Shown in pieces: positions 1-8,212 of a stretch of 64,000 nt of DNA; position 1 is the first letter of the stretch; the number at the start of each line of letters is the position of its first letter. Under the pieces are notes generated by a model. That model was not told the origin of the DNA. It saw nothing but the letters and a program-made list of their open reading frames with translations, and did not search any database. Made by a program: the position numbers and the translations under genes. Where the stretch lies: positions 62,001 to 126,000 of the forward strand of contig NZ_LZZW01000024.1 of NCBI RefSeq assembly GCF_014170375.1. The letters run 5' to 3'. The DNA comes from Variovorax sp. UMC13. Its GTDB lineage: Bacteria > Pseudomonadota > Gammaproteobacteria > Burkholderiales > Burkholderiaceae_C.

Positions 1-98
1 ATGAGCTTCATCACGAACACCGGGTAGGCACCGAAGAACGGCGCCGCGACCAGCGCGACGAGCAGCAGCAGGTAGATGGCAAGAGAGAGCTTCTTCAT
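1..98 (-). CDS. livM: Branched-chain amino acid ABC transporter permease LivM, N-terminal fragment
   Basis: Only the first 32 codons lie in the window; the rest runs off the left edge. The ATG at 98 opens a peptide beginning MKKLSLAIYLLLLVALVAAP, a short basic start followed by a hydrophobic segment, as expected for the first membrane helix of a LivM-type permease. It lies 9 bases downstream of the livH stop in the same direction, the usual livH-livM order. LivM would pair with LivH to form the membrane channel. The assignment rests on position and the hydrophobic N-terminus. Confidence 0.75.
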   Translation of the reverse strand, partial: MKKLSLAIYLLLLVALVAAPFFGAYPVFVMKL

Positions 99-107
99 GG
101 CCGCTTC

Positions 108-983
108 TTATTTTTCTTTGCCGAACAGGCCGGCGGGGCGGATGAGCAGCACGATGACCATGATCACGAACACGACGGTGGACGAAGCCTCGGGGTAGAA
201 GACCTTGGTGAAGCCCTCGATCACCCCCAGGCCCAGGCCGGTGAGGATGGCGCCCATGATCGAGCCCATGCCGCCGATCACGACCACCGCGAACACCACG
301 ATGATCAGGTTCTGGCCCATCAGGGGCGAGACCTGGATCACGGGCGCGGCCAGCACGCCGGCGAAGGCCGCCAGGCCGGCGCCGAAGGCGTAGGTCAGCG
401 TGATCATCAGCGGCACGTTGACGCCGAAGGCCTCCACCAGGCGCGGGTTTTCGGTGCCGGCGCGCAGGTAGGCGCCCAGGCGGGTCTTCTCGATCACGTA
501 CCAGGTGGCGAAGCACACGACCAGCGAGGCCACGACCACCCAGGCGCGGTAGTTGGGCAGCACCATGAAGCCCAGGTCGGTGGCGCTGGACAGGGCCTCG
601 GGCGCGTCGTATTGCAGGCCCGAGACGCCGTAGACCGAGCGGAACACGCCCTCGATCAGCAAGGTGAGGCCCAGCGTGAGCAAGAGGCCGTAGAGGTGGT
701 CGAGCTTGTAGATCCAGCGCAGCAGCAGGCGCTCGATCAGCACGCCGAAGGCGCCGACGACGATGGGTGCGGCGATCAGCATCACCCAATAGTTGACGCC
801 CAGGTACTCCATCGCCATCCATGTCAGGACGGCGCCGAGCATGAACAGCGCGCCGTGCGCGAAGTTGATGACGTTGAGCAGGCCGAAGATCACCGCCAGC
901 CCGAGGCTCAGGATGGCATAGAAGGAGCCGTTGACCAGCCCCAGGAGGAGCTGGCTCAACAGGCCGGGAAGGGAGATGGTCAT
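108..983 (-). CDS. livH: Branched-chain amino acid ABC transporter permease LivH
   Basis: A 291-residue, almost wholly hydrophobic inner-membrane protein with about eight predicted helices, the normal length for LivH. Family landmarks include the N-terminal 'LVNGSFYAILSLGLAVIFG' region, 'NFAHGALFMLGA' near residues 41-52, and the 'GGMGSIMGAILTGLGLGVIEG' stretch near residues 237-257. LivH forms one half of the permease dimer of a HAAT-family ABC importer for branched-chain amino acids or related amides and acids. It sits between two substrate-binding protein genes upstream and livM downstream in one minus-strand operon. The true substrate cannot be read from the permease. Confidence 0.93.
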   Translation of the reverse strand: MTISLPGLLSQLLLGLVNGSFYAILSLGLAVIFGLLNVINFAHGALFMLGAVLTWMAMEYLGVNYWVMLIAAPIVVGAFGVLIERLLLRWIYKLDHLYGLLLTLGLTLLIEGVFRSVYGVSGLQYDAPEALSSATDLGFMVLPNYRAWVVVASLVVCFATWYVIEKTRLGAYLRAGTENPRLVEAFGVNVPLMITLTYAFGAGLAAFAGVLAAPVIQVSPLMGQNLIIVVFAVVVIGGMGSIMGAILTGLGLGVIEGFTKVFYPEASSTVVFVIMVIVLLIRPAGLFGKEK

Positions 984-1025
984 AGAGGTCTCAACGAACC
1001 CGGGCGCCGGAGCGCCCGCGGAAAA

Positions 1026-2222
1026 TCACTTCCACAGCGCGCACTTGCTCTCGGCCTTGGTCGTGTAGACGTCCTCGCCCTTGAGCTTCTGCACCACCTT
1101 GTAGTAGTCCCAGGGCTCCTTCGACTCGGCCGGCGACTTCACCTGCATCAGGTACATGTCGTGCACGAAGCGGCCGTCGGCGCGCACCGTGCCCTTGGCA
1201 TAGAAGTCGTCGATCGGCGTCTTCTTGATCTGCGCCATGACCGTGTCGGCATCGGTGCTCTTGGCGGCCTGCACGGCCTTCAGGTAGGTCATGGTGGCCG
1301 AGTAGTCGGCGGCCTGGATGTCGGTGGGCATGCGCTTGGTCTTCTCGAAGAAGCGCCGGCCGAAGGCACGCGTCTTGTCGTCGAGGTTCCAGTCCCAGCT
1401 GGTGGTGAGCAGCAGGCCTTCGGTGTTCTTCAGGCCCAGGCTGTGCACGTCGGTCACGAACACCAGCAGGCCGACCATCTTCATGCTCTTGGTGATGCCG
1501 AATTCCTTGGCCGCCTTGATCGCGTTGATGGTGTCGCCGCCGGCATTGGCCAGCGCCAGCACCTGGGCCTTGGAGTTCTGCGCCTGCAGCAGGAACGAAG
1601 AGAAGTCGGAGGTGTTGAGCGGGTGCTTGACGCTGCCCACCACCGTGCCGCCCTTCTCCTTCACGACCTTGGTGGCATCGGCTTCCAGTGCCTGGCCGAA
1701 GGCGTAGTCGGCGGTCAGGAAGAACCAGCTCTTGTCGCCGCGCGCGATCACCGCGCTGCCCGTGCCCTTGGCCAGCGCCACGGTGTCGTAGGCGTAGTGC
1801 ACGGTGTAGGGGCTGCACTGCTCGTTGGTGAGCGCCGAGCTGCCCGCGCCGTTCACGATGAACACCCGCTTCTTCTCCTGCGCCACCTTGGCCATGGCCA
1901 GGCCGGTGCCCGAGCTGGTGCCGCCGAACAGCATGGTCAGGCCCTGCGTGTCGATCCACTCGCGCGCCTTGGAGGCCGCGATGTCGGCCTTGTTCTGGTG
2001 GTCGGCCTGCAGCAGCTCGATGGGCATGCCGTTGACCTTGCCGCCGAAGTCGTCGATGGCCATCTGGATCGCGAGCGCGCCGTTCTTGCCCTCCACGTCG
2101 GCGTAGAGACTCGACATGTCGGTGATGAAACCGATCTTGACCTTCTCCTGGGCCTGCGCGGCGCCGGCGGCCGCGAGGCAAGTGGCGACGAAGCAGGCGG
2201 AGGCGATGAGCGTGCGTTTCAT
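1026..2222 (-). CDS. Liv-type periplasmic substrate-binding protein (second tandem copy)
   Basis: A 398-residue protein of the Leu/Ile/Val-binding (Peripla_BP_6) family. It has a clear signal peptide ending AAGAAQA before QEKVKIGF, and typical features: 'DHQNKADIAASKAREWID', 'FGGTSSGTGLAMAKVA', 'YAYDTVALAKG', 'FLTADYAFGQALE' and 'DYSATMTYLKAV'. It delivers a ligand from the periplasm to LivHM. It follows a paralogue of identical length (2282-3478) with 59 bases between them, and the two match closely along their whole length, including the C-terminal 'KCALWK'. A recent tandem duplication is inferred. The ligand is unknown; this branch also binds aromatic acids, amides and urea. Confidence 0.93.
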   Translation of the reverse strand: MKRTLIASACFVATCLAAAGAAQAQEKVKIGFITDMSSLYADVEGKNGALAIQMAIDDFGGKVNGMPIELLQADHQNKADIAASKAREWIDTQGLTMLFGGTSSGTGLAMAKVAQEKKRVFIVNGAGSSALTNEQCSPYTVHYAYDTVALAKGTGSAVIARGDKSWFFLTADYAFGQALEADATKVVKEKGGTVVGSVKHPLNTSDFSSFLLQAQNSKAQVLALANAGGDTINAIKAAKEFGITKSMKMVGLLVFVTDVHSLGLKNTEGLLLTTSWDWNLDDKTRAFGRRFFEKTKRMPTDIQAADYSATMTYLKAVQAAKSTDADTVMAQIKKTPIDDFYAKGTVRADGRFVHDMYLMQVKSPAESKEPWDYYKVVQKLKGEDVYTTKAESKCALWK

Positions 2223-2281
2223 GGGGTGGTTCTCTCGGGTTGACTGGATGGAGGAGAAAGGTCGGGGGCCGCGTCAGCGGC

Positions 2282-3478
2282 TCACTTCCAGAGTGCGCAC
2301 TTGGTCTCGGCCTTGGTGGTGAAGACCTGGTCGCCCGGCAGCGTCTTGAGCACCTTGAGGTAGTCCCAGGGCTTCTTGGATTCGGCCGGCGACTTCACCT
2401 CGACCAGGTACATGTCGTGGATGAAGCTGCCGTCGGCGCGGATCTGGCCCTTGCCGTAGAAGTCGTCGATCTTCATGCTCTTGAGCTGCGCCATCACCTT
2501 GTCGGAGTCGGTGGTCTTGGCGGCGGCCACGGCCTTGAGGTAGGTCATGGTGGCCGAGTAGTCGGCGGCCTGCACGTCGGTCGGCATGCGCTTGGTCTTC
2601 TCGAAGAAGCGGTTGGCGAACTTGCGCGTGTCGTCGTTCAGGTCCCAGTACCAGCTGGTGGTGTGCAGCAGGCCTTCGGTGTTCTTCAGGCCCAGGCTGT
2701 GAATGTCGCTCAGGAAGACCAGCAGGCCGGCGGTCTTCATGCTCTTGTTGATGCCGAATTCGCGCGCCGCCTTGATCGAGTTGACGGTGTCGCCGCCCGC
2801 GTTGGCCAGGCCCAGGATCTGCGCCTTGGAGTTCTGCGCCTGCAGCAGGAAGGACGAGAAGTCCGAGGCGTTGAGCGGATGGCGCACCGAGCCCACCACC
2901 GTGCCGCCCTTCTCCTTCACCACCTTGGTGGTGTCGGCCTCGAGCGCGTGGCCGAAGGCATAGTCGGCGGTCAGGAAGAACCAGCTCTTGCCGCCGCGGT
3001 CGACCACCGCCGCGCCCGTGCCCTTGGCCAGCGCCACGGTGTCGTAGGCGTAGTGGATGGTGTAGGGGCTGCACTGCTCGTTGGTGAGCACCGAGCTGCC
3101 CGCGCCGTTGTTGAAGTACACGCGCTTCTTCTCTTCCGCCACCTTGGCGGTGGCCAGCGCCACGCCGGAATTGGTGCCGCCGAAGACCATGGTCACGCCG
3201 GCCGTGTCGATCCATTCGCGGGCCTTGGAGGCGGCGATGTCGGCCTTGTTCTGGTGGTCGGCCACCAAGAGCTCGATGGGCTGGCCCAGGGCCTTGCCGC
3301 CGAAGTCGTCGATGGCCATCTGGATGGCGGTGGCGCCGCCCTTGCCTTCGAGGTCGGCGTAGAGGCTGGACAGGTCGGTGACGAAACCGATCTTCACTTT
3401 TTCCTGGGCCTGCGCGGCGCCCGCGCCCAGGACGAGGATGCCGACGGCGGCGGCGATGAGGCCGAGTTTCTTGTTCAT
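2282..3478 (-). CDS. Liv-type periplasmic substrate-binding protein (first tandem copy)
   Basis: A 398-residue Peripla_BP_6 protein with a signal peptide (MNKKLGLIAAAVGILVLGAG, cleavage probably after AQA near residue 24). It is the partner copy of the protein at 1026-2222; most residues agree, and differences cluster in the signal peptide and in surface segments. It lies 55 bases downstream of livF in the livG-livF-SBP-SBP-livH-livM order. Two binding proteins feeding one permease recalls the LivJ/LivK arrangement of enterics, where the copies differ in ligand range. Whether these two differ in specificity cannot be read by eye. Confidence 0.93.
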   Translation of the reverse strand: MNKKLGLIAAAVGILVLGAGAAQAQEKVKIGFVTDLSSLYADLEGKGGATAIQMAIDDFGGKALGQPIELLVADHQNKADIAASKAREWIDTAGVTMVFGGTNSGVALATAKVAEEKKRVYFNNGAGSSVLTNEQCSPYTIHYAYDTVALAKGTGAAVVDRGGKSWFFLTADYAFGHALEADTTKVVKEKGGTVVGSVRHPLNASDFSSFLLQAQNSKAQILGLANAGGDTVNSIKAAREFGINKSMKTAGLLVFLSDIHSLGLKNTEGLLHTTSWYWDLNDDTRKFANRFFEKTKRMPTDVQAADYSATMTYLKAVAAAKTTDSDKVMAQLKSMKIDDFYGKGQIRADGSFIHDMYLVEVKSPAESKKPWDYLKVLKTLPGDQVFTTKAETKCALWK

Positions 3479-3533
3479 GTGCTTGTCTCCTGGAGGAATA
3501 TTTTTGGGGAAAGGATCGGAGGATGCGGCGGCT

Positions 3534-4241
3534 TCAGACGCCCAGCAATTCGTTGAGCACGGGCATCTTGGCCTCGAGCTGCGCAGCGCCGAAGGTCTCG
3601 ACGATGCGGCCGTGCTCCATCACATAGAAGCGGTCGGCCAGCGGTGCCGCAAAACGGAAGTTCTGCTCGACCATCACGATGGTGTAGCCCTTGGCGCGCA
3701 GCATGGTGATCATCCGCGCCAGTGCCTGCACGATCACCGGCGCCAGCCCTTCGGATATCTCGTCGAGCAGCAGCAGCCGCGCGCCCGTGCGCAGGATGCG
3801 CGCCACCGCCAGCATCTGCTGCTCGCCACCCGACAGCCGCGTGCCCTGGCTGTGGCGACGCTCGGCCAGATTGGGGAACATCGCGTAGATCTCCTCGACC
3901 GACATGCCCGGCGCCGCGCCCTTGAGCGCGGGCGGCAGCAGCAGGTTCTCCTCGGCCGACAGGCTCGCGAAGATGCCGCGCTCTTCCGGGCAGTAGCCGA
4001 TGCCCAGGTGGGCGATGCGGTGCGTGGCCATGCCGATGGTTTCCACGCCATTGACCTGGATGCTGCCCTTGCGCGCACCCGTCAGGCCCATCACCGCGCG
4101 CATGGTGGTCGTGCGGCCCGCGCCGTTGCGGCCCAGCAGCGTGACGACCTCGCCCGGCTGCACCACCATGTCGACGCCGTGCAGCACATGCGATTCGCCG
4201 TACCAGGCCTGCAGGCCCTTGATTTCCAACGCAGCCGTCAT
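3534..4241 (-). CDS. livF: Branched-chain amino acid ABC transporter ATPase LivF
   Basis: A 235-residue ABC ATPase of the usual LivF length. It has the family Walker A region near residues 37-45, signature 'LSGGEQQM' near 137-144, Walker B 'LLLLDE' ending at E161, and the H-loop region later. The Walker A lysine is replaced by arginine: the loop reads GRNGAGRTT with R43. The codon on the coding strand is CGC, in an otherwise normal gene. The start ATG lies one base past the livG stop, so the two are probably translationally coupled. LivF and LivG power the importer as a heterodimer. Confidence 0.93.
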   Translation of the reverse strand: MTAALEIKGLQAWYGESHVLHGVDMVVQPGEVVTLLGRNGAGRTTTMRAVMGLTGARKGSIQVNGVETIGMATHRIAHLGIGYCPEERGIFASLSAEENLLLPPALKGAAPGMSVEEIYAMFPNLAERRHSQGTRLSGGEQQMLAVARILRTGARLLLLDEISEGLAPVIVQALARMITMLRAKGYTIVMVEQNFRFAAPLADRFYVMEHGRIVETFGAAQLEAKMPVLNELLGV

Positions 4242-4242
4242 G

Positions 4243-5013
4243 TCAGTGGGCCCCTTGCAGTTGGCCGTCCGTCGTGCCCATGTAGGCCTCCATGACCTGC
4301 GGGTTCTTCGAGACCTGGGCGTAGGGCCCTTCGGCCAGCACCGCGCCGCGCTGCAGCACCGTGATGGTGTCGGCGATGGTCGAGACCACGCTCATGTTGT
4401 GCTCGACCATCAGGATGGTGCGGCCCGCCGACACGCGCTTGATCAGTTCAGCCACGCGGTGCACGTCCTCGTGGCCCATGCCCTGCGTGGGTTCGTCCAG
4501 CAGCATCAGCTCGGGCTCCATCGCCAGCGTGGTGGCGATCTCGAGCGCGCGCTTGCGGCCGTAGGGCAGGTTCACGGTCTGTTCGTCGGCCAGGTCCTCG
4601 AGGCCCACCTCGGCCAGCAGCGCGCGGGCGCGTGCATCGAGCGGCTTGAGCGACTGTTCGCTCTTCCAGAAGTGGTAGGAGGTGCCCAGCGCGCGCTGCA
4701 GGCCGAGCCGCACGTTCTCCAGCAGCGTGAGGTGCGGGAACACGGCCGAGATCTGGAACGAGCGGATGATGCCGCGCCGCGCGATCTGCGCGGGGCGCTC
4801 GCGCGTGATGTCCTGGCCGTTGAAGAGGATGGTGCCCGAGGTGGGCTCCAGGAACTTCGTGAGCAGGTTGAAGCAGGTGGACTTGCCCGCGCCGTTGGGG
4901 CCGATCAGCGCGTGGATCGAACCCCGCACGACCTTCAGGTCGACCTTGCTGACGGCCGTGAAGCCCTTGAATTCCTTGGTGAGCTGGCGAGTCTCGAGAA
5001 TGATGTCGCTCAT
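4243..5013 (-). CDS. livG: Branched-chain amino acid ABC transporter ATPase LivG
   Basis: A 256-residue ATPase starting at MSDIILETRQLTKEFKG. The open frame runs further upstream, but that stretch is charged, has no family match that I recognise, and would exceed the usual 250-260 residues. Walker A is canonical (GPNGAGKST, K44), unlike its partner LivF. The signature is the LivG form 'LPYGRKRALEIA' and Walker B is 'LMLLDEPTQGM'. It is the first gene of the liv operon on the minus strand, so the promoter should lie in 5014-5196. Confidence 0.93.
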   Translation of the reverse strand: MSDIILETRQLTKEFKGFTAVSKVDLKVVRGSIHALIGPNGAGKSTCFNLLTKFLEPTSGTILFNGQDITRERPAQIARRGIIRSFQISAVFPHLTLLENVRLGLQRALGTSYHFWKSEQSLKPLDARARALLAEVGLEDLADEQTVNLPYGRKRALEIATTLAMEPELMLLDEPTQGMGHEDVHRVAELIKRVSAGRTILMVEHNMSVVSTIADTITVLQRGAVLAEGPYAQVSKNPQVMEAYMGTTDGQLQGAH

Positions 5014-5196
5014 CTCGCGCGGGCGTCCAGGGGGAGGCGTTGAAAGTCGGTCATGCGATCGGTCCGTGCGCCCACTGTGAGCGCGACCGAATTGTTCGCG
5101 GAGCCTCTTCCCCTGCCTACTGGGGCAAATGCCTATGCTGCACTGCAACCCGGATGCGTTGTGGCACCCGGGTTGTCAGCGCCATGTCAGTTCATC
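5014..5196. other. Intergenic region between emrB end and livG start, with a hairpin
   Basis: No gene is seen. An 8-bp perfect inverted repeat (CAACCCGG at 5146-5153, CCGGGTTG at 5168-5175) lies just downstream of the emrB stop and could end that operon, but no T-run follows it. The part next to livG must hold the liv promoter; I could not pick convincing boxes. Confidence 0.4.
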
Positions 5197-6765
5197 TCAG
5201 TGCGCACCGGCCGCGGCATCGGAGGCACCACCGCCCATCTGCGGACGCGCCAGCCAGATCAGCGGGATCAGGAAGATGAACAGCACCGCCGAGGCGTAGA
5301 ACACGTCGTTGGCGGCCAGCATGAAGGACTGCTGGTCGATCATGCGGTTGAGCTGGCCCAGCACCTGGTCGCTGCTGAAGCCGCTGTTGCCCAGGTTGGC
5401 GATCGCGGCGGTCGCGGTCGGATTGCCCAGGTTGATCGACTCCGCGAGCTGCGCATGGTGCACGGTCGCGCGGTCGTCCCACACCGTGGTCACGATCGAG
5501 GTGCCCATCGCGCCCGCGGTGATGCGCAGGAAGTTCGACAGCCCCGAGGCGGCCGGGATCCGGTCGGGCGTGAGCCCGGACAAGGTCAGCGTCACCAGCG
5601 GGATGAAGAAGAAGGCCATCGCCACGCCCTGGATGATCGTGGGGATCATGATGGTGCCGATGTCGGCCTGCGTGTTGAAGTTCGAACGCATCCACAGCAC
5701 CAGCGCGAACACCAGGAAGGAGAAGGTCGCATAGCGCCGCGGATCGACCTTGGCCACGGTCATGCCCACCAGCGGCGACAGCACGATGGCCAGCGCGCCC
5801 ACCGGCGCCAGCACCATGCCGGCCTGGGTGGCGGTGTAGCCCATGTACTGCTGCAGCCACAGCGGCAGCAGCACCACGTTGCCGAAGAACAGGCCGTAGG
5901 CCACCGCGGTCGCGACCGCGCCCGACCAGAAGTTGCGCCGCTTGAACAGCGACAGGTCGACCACCGGATGCTTCTCGGTCAGCTCCCACACCAGGAAGAA
6001 GGCGAAGCCGACCACTGCCACCACGGCCATCGTCACGACCTCGGCCGAGTGGAACCAGTCGAGCTCCTTGCCCTTGTCGAGCATCAGCTGCAGCGCGCCG
6101 ACCCAGAGGATCAGCAGGCTCAGGCCGATGGTGTCGATCGGCAGGTTCTTGGTGGGGCTGTCGCGCTTGCGGTAGATCGCCCAGGCGATGGTCACGGCGG
6201 CCATGCCGACCGGGATGTTGATGTAGAAGATCCAGGGCCAGGAGATGTTGTCGGTGATCCAGCCGCCCAGCAGCGGCCCCATCACCGGCGCGACCAGCGT
6301 GGTCATGGCCCACATCGCCATCGCCAGCCCGGCCAGCGCGCGCGGATAGCTCGCCAGCAGCAGCGTCTGCGACAGCGGGATCATCGGTCCGGCGACGAAG
6401 CCCTGCAGCGCACGGAACGCGATCAGCGTGGTCATGTTGGGCGCGAGCCCGCAGAGCCAGGAGCTGAGCACGAACAGGATGATGCTGGCCATGAACAGGC
6501 GCACCTGGCCGAAGCGCTGCGTGAGCCAGCCGGTGAGCGGCACCGCGATGGCGTTGGCCACCGCGAAGCTGGTGATGACCCAGGTGCCCTGGGTCGAACT
6601 GACGCCCAGGTCGCCCGAGATGGCGGGCAGCGACACGTTCGCGATCGACGAGTCGAGCACGTTCATGAAGGTCGCGGCCGAGAGCGCGATCGTGCCCCAG
6701 ATGCGGGCCGAGCCCTCGAGCGGCGGATGGGCCAGGGGAGCGGCAGAGGCGGGAGCGGTGGCCAT
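5197..6765 (-). CDS. emrB: DHA2-family drug:proton antiporter, EmrB-like
   Basis: A 522-residue inner-membrane transporter with about 14 hydrophobic helices, the normal size for EmrB (DHA2 branch of the major facilitator superfamily). Visible landmarks are 'NVLDSSIANVSLPAISGDLGVS' in the first helix and loop, 'WVITSFAVANAIAVPLTGWL', 'GFVAGPMIPLSQTLLL' and 'PLLGGWITDNISWPWIFYINIPVG' before helix 6. It exports hydrophobic compounds using the proton gradient and hands them to EmrA and the outer-membrane factor. It is the last gene of marR-OMF-emrA-emrB, 20 bases after emrA. Confidence 0.93.
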   Translation of the reverse strand: MATAPASAAPLAHPPLEGSARIWGTIALSAATFMNVLDSSIANVSLPAISGDLGVSSTQGTWVITSFAVANAIAVPLTGWLTQRFGQVRLFMASIILFVLSSWLCGLAPNMTTLIAFRALQGFVAGPMIPLSQTLLLASYPRALAGLAMAMWAMTTLVAPVMGPLLGGWITDNISWPWIFYINIPVGMAAVTIAWAIYRKRDSPTKNLPIDTIGLSLLILWVGALQLMLDKGKELDWFHSAEVVTMAVVAVVGFAFFLVWELTEKHPVVDLSLFKRRNFWSGAVATAVAYGLFFGNVVLLPLWLQQYMGYTATQAGMVLAPVGALAIVLSPLVGMTVAKVDPRRYATFSFLVFALVLWMRSNFNTQADIGTIMIPTIIQGVAMAFFFIPLVTLTLSGLTPDRIPAASGLSNFLRITAGAMGTSIVTTVWDDRATVHHAQLAESINLGNPTATAAIANLGNSGFSSDQVLGQLNRMIDQQSFMLAANDVFYASAVLFIFLIPLIWLARPQMGGGASDAAAGAH

Positions 6766-6785
6766 TGCGCGTGTGTCCGTGGCGC

Positions 6786-8147
6786 TCAGCCGTGCGTGGC
6801 CTGGCGCATCGCCAGCGTGGCGCCGCGACCGCTCTGCGCGGCCGGATGCAGCGCGCCCTTGTCGGTCTCGTCGGCCACCGGCTTCTTCGCTTCAGTGCGC
6901 GCCTGCACCGGACGGCCCAGGTTGGCCGCGATGATGCGGTCGACCTCGGCATCGGCGCCGCGATCGGAGCTCGCATAGACCTGCGTCTGCGCGAAGGCGG
7001 TGGTGCGCGGCGCATCGGCCAGCGACTTGCCGTCCTTCTTCGTCACGTCGATCTCGGCGACCATCGACAGGCCCACGCGCAGCGGGTTGGCCTTGAGCTG
7101 CTCGGGGTCGAGCGCGATGCGCACCGGCACCCGCTGCACCACCTTGATCCAGTTGCCGGTGGCGTTCTGCGCCGGCAGCAGCGCGAAGGCCGCGCCGGTG
7201 CCGATGCCCAGGCCCGCGACCTTGCCGTCGTAGGTGACCTTCTTGCCGTAGAGGTCGGCGGTGAGCTTGACCGGCTGGTCGATGCGGATATTGCGCAGCT
7301 GGACTTCCTTGAAGTTGGCATCGACCCACAGCTGGGTCAGGGGCACCACCGACATCATCGGCGTGCCGGCGGCCACGCGCTGGCCCAGCTGGACCGTGCG
7401 CCGTGCCACGTAGCCGTCGACCGGTGCGGGCATCGCGACACGCTGCGTGGCGAGCCATGCCTCGCGCACCTTGGCCGCTGCGGCCTGCACGCTGGGGTGC
7501 TGCTCGACGCTGGTGCCTTCGGTGAGCGATTGGTTGCTGGTGAGCTGCTCGCGTGCCGACAGCACGCCGGCCTGGGCCGCGGCCAGCGCGCTCTTGGCGT
7601 TGGCGACCGCGGTCTCGGAATGGTTGAGTTCTTCCTTCGACACCGCGCCGTTGCCGGTCAGCGCCTGCCGGCGCTGGAGGTCGTCCTGCGCGCGTGCGAT
7701 GTCGCTCTGCGCCTTGACGATGTCGGCCTGGCGCAACGTGACCTGCGCGGCCAGCGAGCCGTTGTTGGCGTAGAGCGTGCGCACCTGGCGCACGGCCTGG
7801 CCCAGCGCCGCTTCCGACTGCTCGAAGGCCAGACGGGCATCGGCCGGGTCGAGTTGCACCAGCGGTTGGCCGGCTTTCACGAAGTCGGTGTCGTCGGCCA
7901 TGATCGACATCACGGTGCCTGCGATCTGCGGCGTGATCTGGATCACGTTGCCCTGCACATAGGCGTTGTCGGTGTCTTCGTAATGGCTGGCGACCAGCCA
8001 TTCATAGAGGCCCCAGCCGCCACCGGCGACGATCACCACCGCGGCCAGCGCGGTGAGTGCGCGCCGGCGCTTGTTGTTGCCGGCGGGCGCGCCTGCCTCC
8101 GCTCCTTGCGGGGCGGGGGCGGCGGCGACTGCATTGTTGTTGTCCAT
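6786..8147 (-). CDS. emrA: HlyD/EmrA-family membrane fusion protein
   Basis: A 453-residue periplasmic adaptor. The ATG at 8147 (MDNNNAVAAAP) was chosen because it is preceded by AAGGAC on the coding strand and gives a short cytoplasmic tail, one membrane helix near residues 30-50, then 'YEDTDNAYVQGNVIQITPQIAGTV', the hallmark start of the EmrA lipoyl domain. A long Ala/Gln-rich coiled coil follows (about 105-245), then 'APVDGYVARRTVQLGQRVAAGTPMMSVV' closing the lipoyl domain and a beta-barrel domain. It links EmrB to the outer-membrane channel. The C-terminal tail after about residue 400 is longer than usual and looks disordered. Confidence 0.92.
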   Translation of the reverse strand: MDNNNAVAAAPAPQGAEAGAPAGNNKRRRALTALAAVVIVAGGGWGLYEWLVASHYEDTDNAYVQGNVIQITPQIAGTVMSIMADDTDFVKAGQPLVQLDPADARLAFEQSEAALGQAVRQVRTLYANNGSLAAQVTLRQADIVKAQSDIARAQDDLQRRQALTGNGAVSKEELNHSETAVANAKSALAAAQAGVLSAREQLTSNQSLTEGTSVEQHPSVQAAAAKVREAWLATQRVAMPAPVDGYVARRTVQLGQRVAAGTPMMSVVPLTQLWVDANFKEVQLRNIRIDQPVKLTADLYGKKVTYDGKVAGLGIGTGAAFALLPAQNATGNWIKVVQRVPVRIALDPEQLKANPLRVGLSMVAEIDVTKKDGKSLADAPRTTAFAQTQVYASSDRGADAEVDRIIAANLGRPVQARTEAKKPVADETDKGALHPAAQSGRGATLAMRQATHG

Positions 8148-8212
8148 TTTCAGTGTCCTTCCGATGCGGGATATGTGAGGTGCGCGCGGCGTGAGTCGCG
8201 CGCGGAAATCGT

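Noticed and set aside
612..2243. Long plus-strand open frames opposite the liv genes (and similar long frames opposite nuo, emr and nas genes)
   Set aside because: They are rich in His, Arg, Gln and Ala from reading GC-rich codons on the wrong strand, have no recognisable domains, and lie wholly over well-identified genes.
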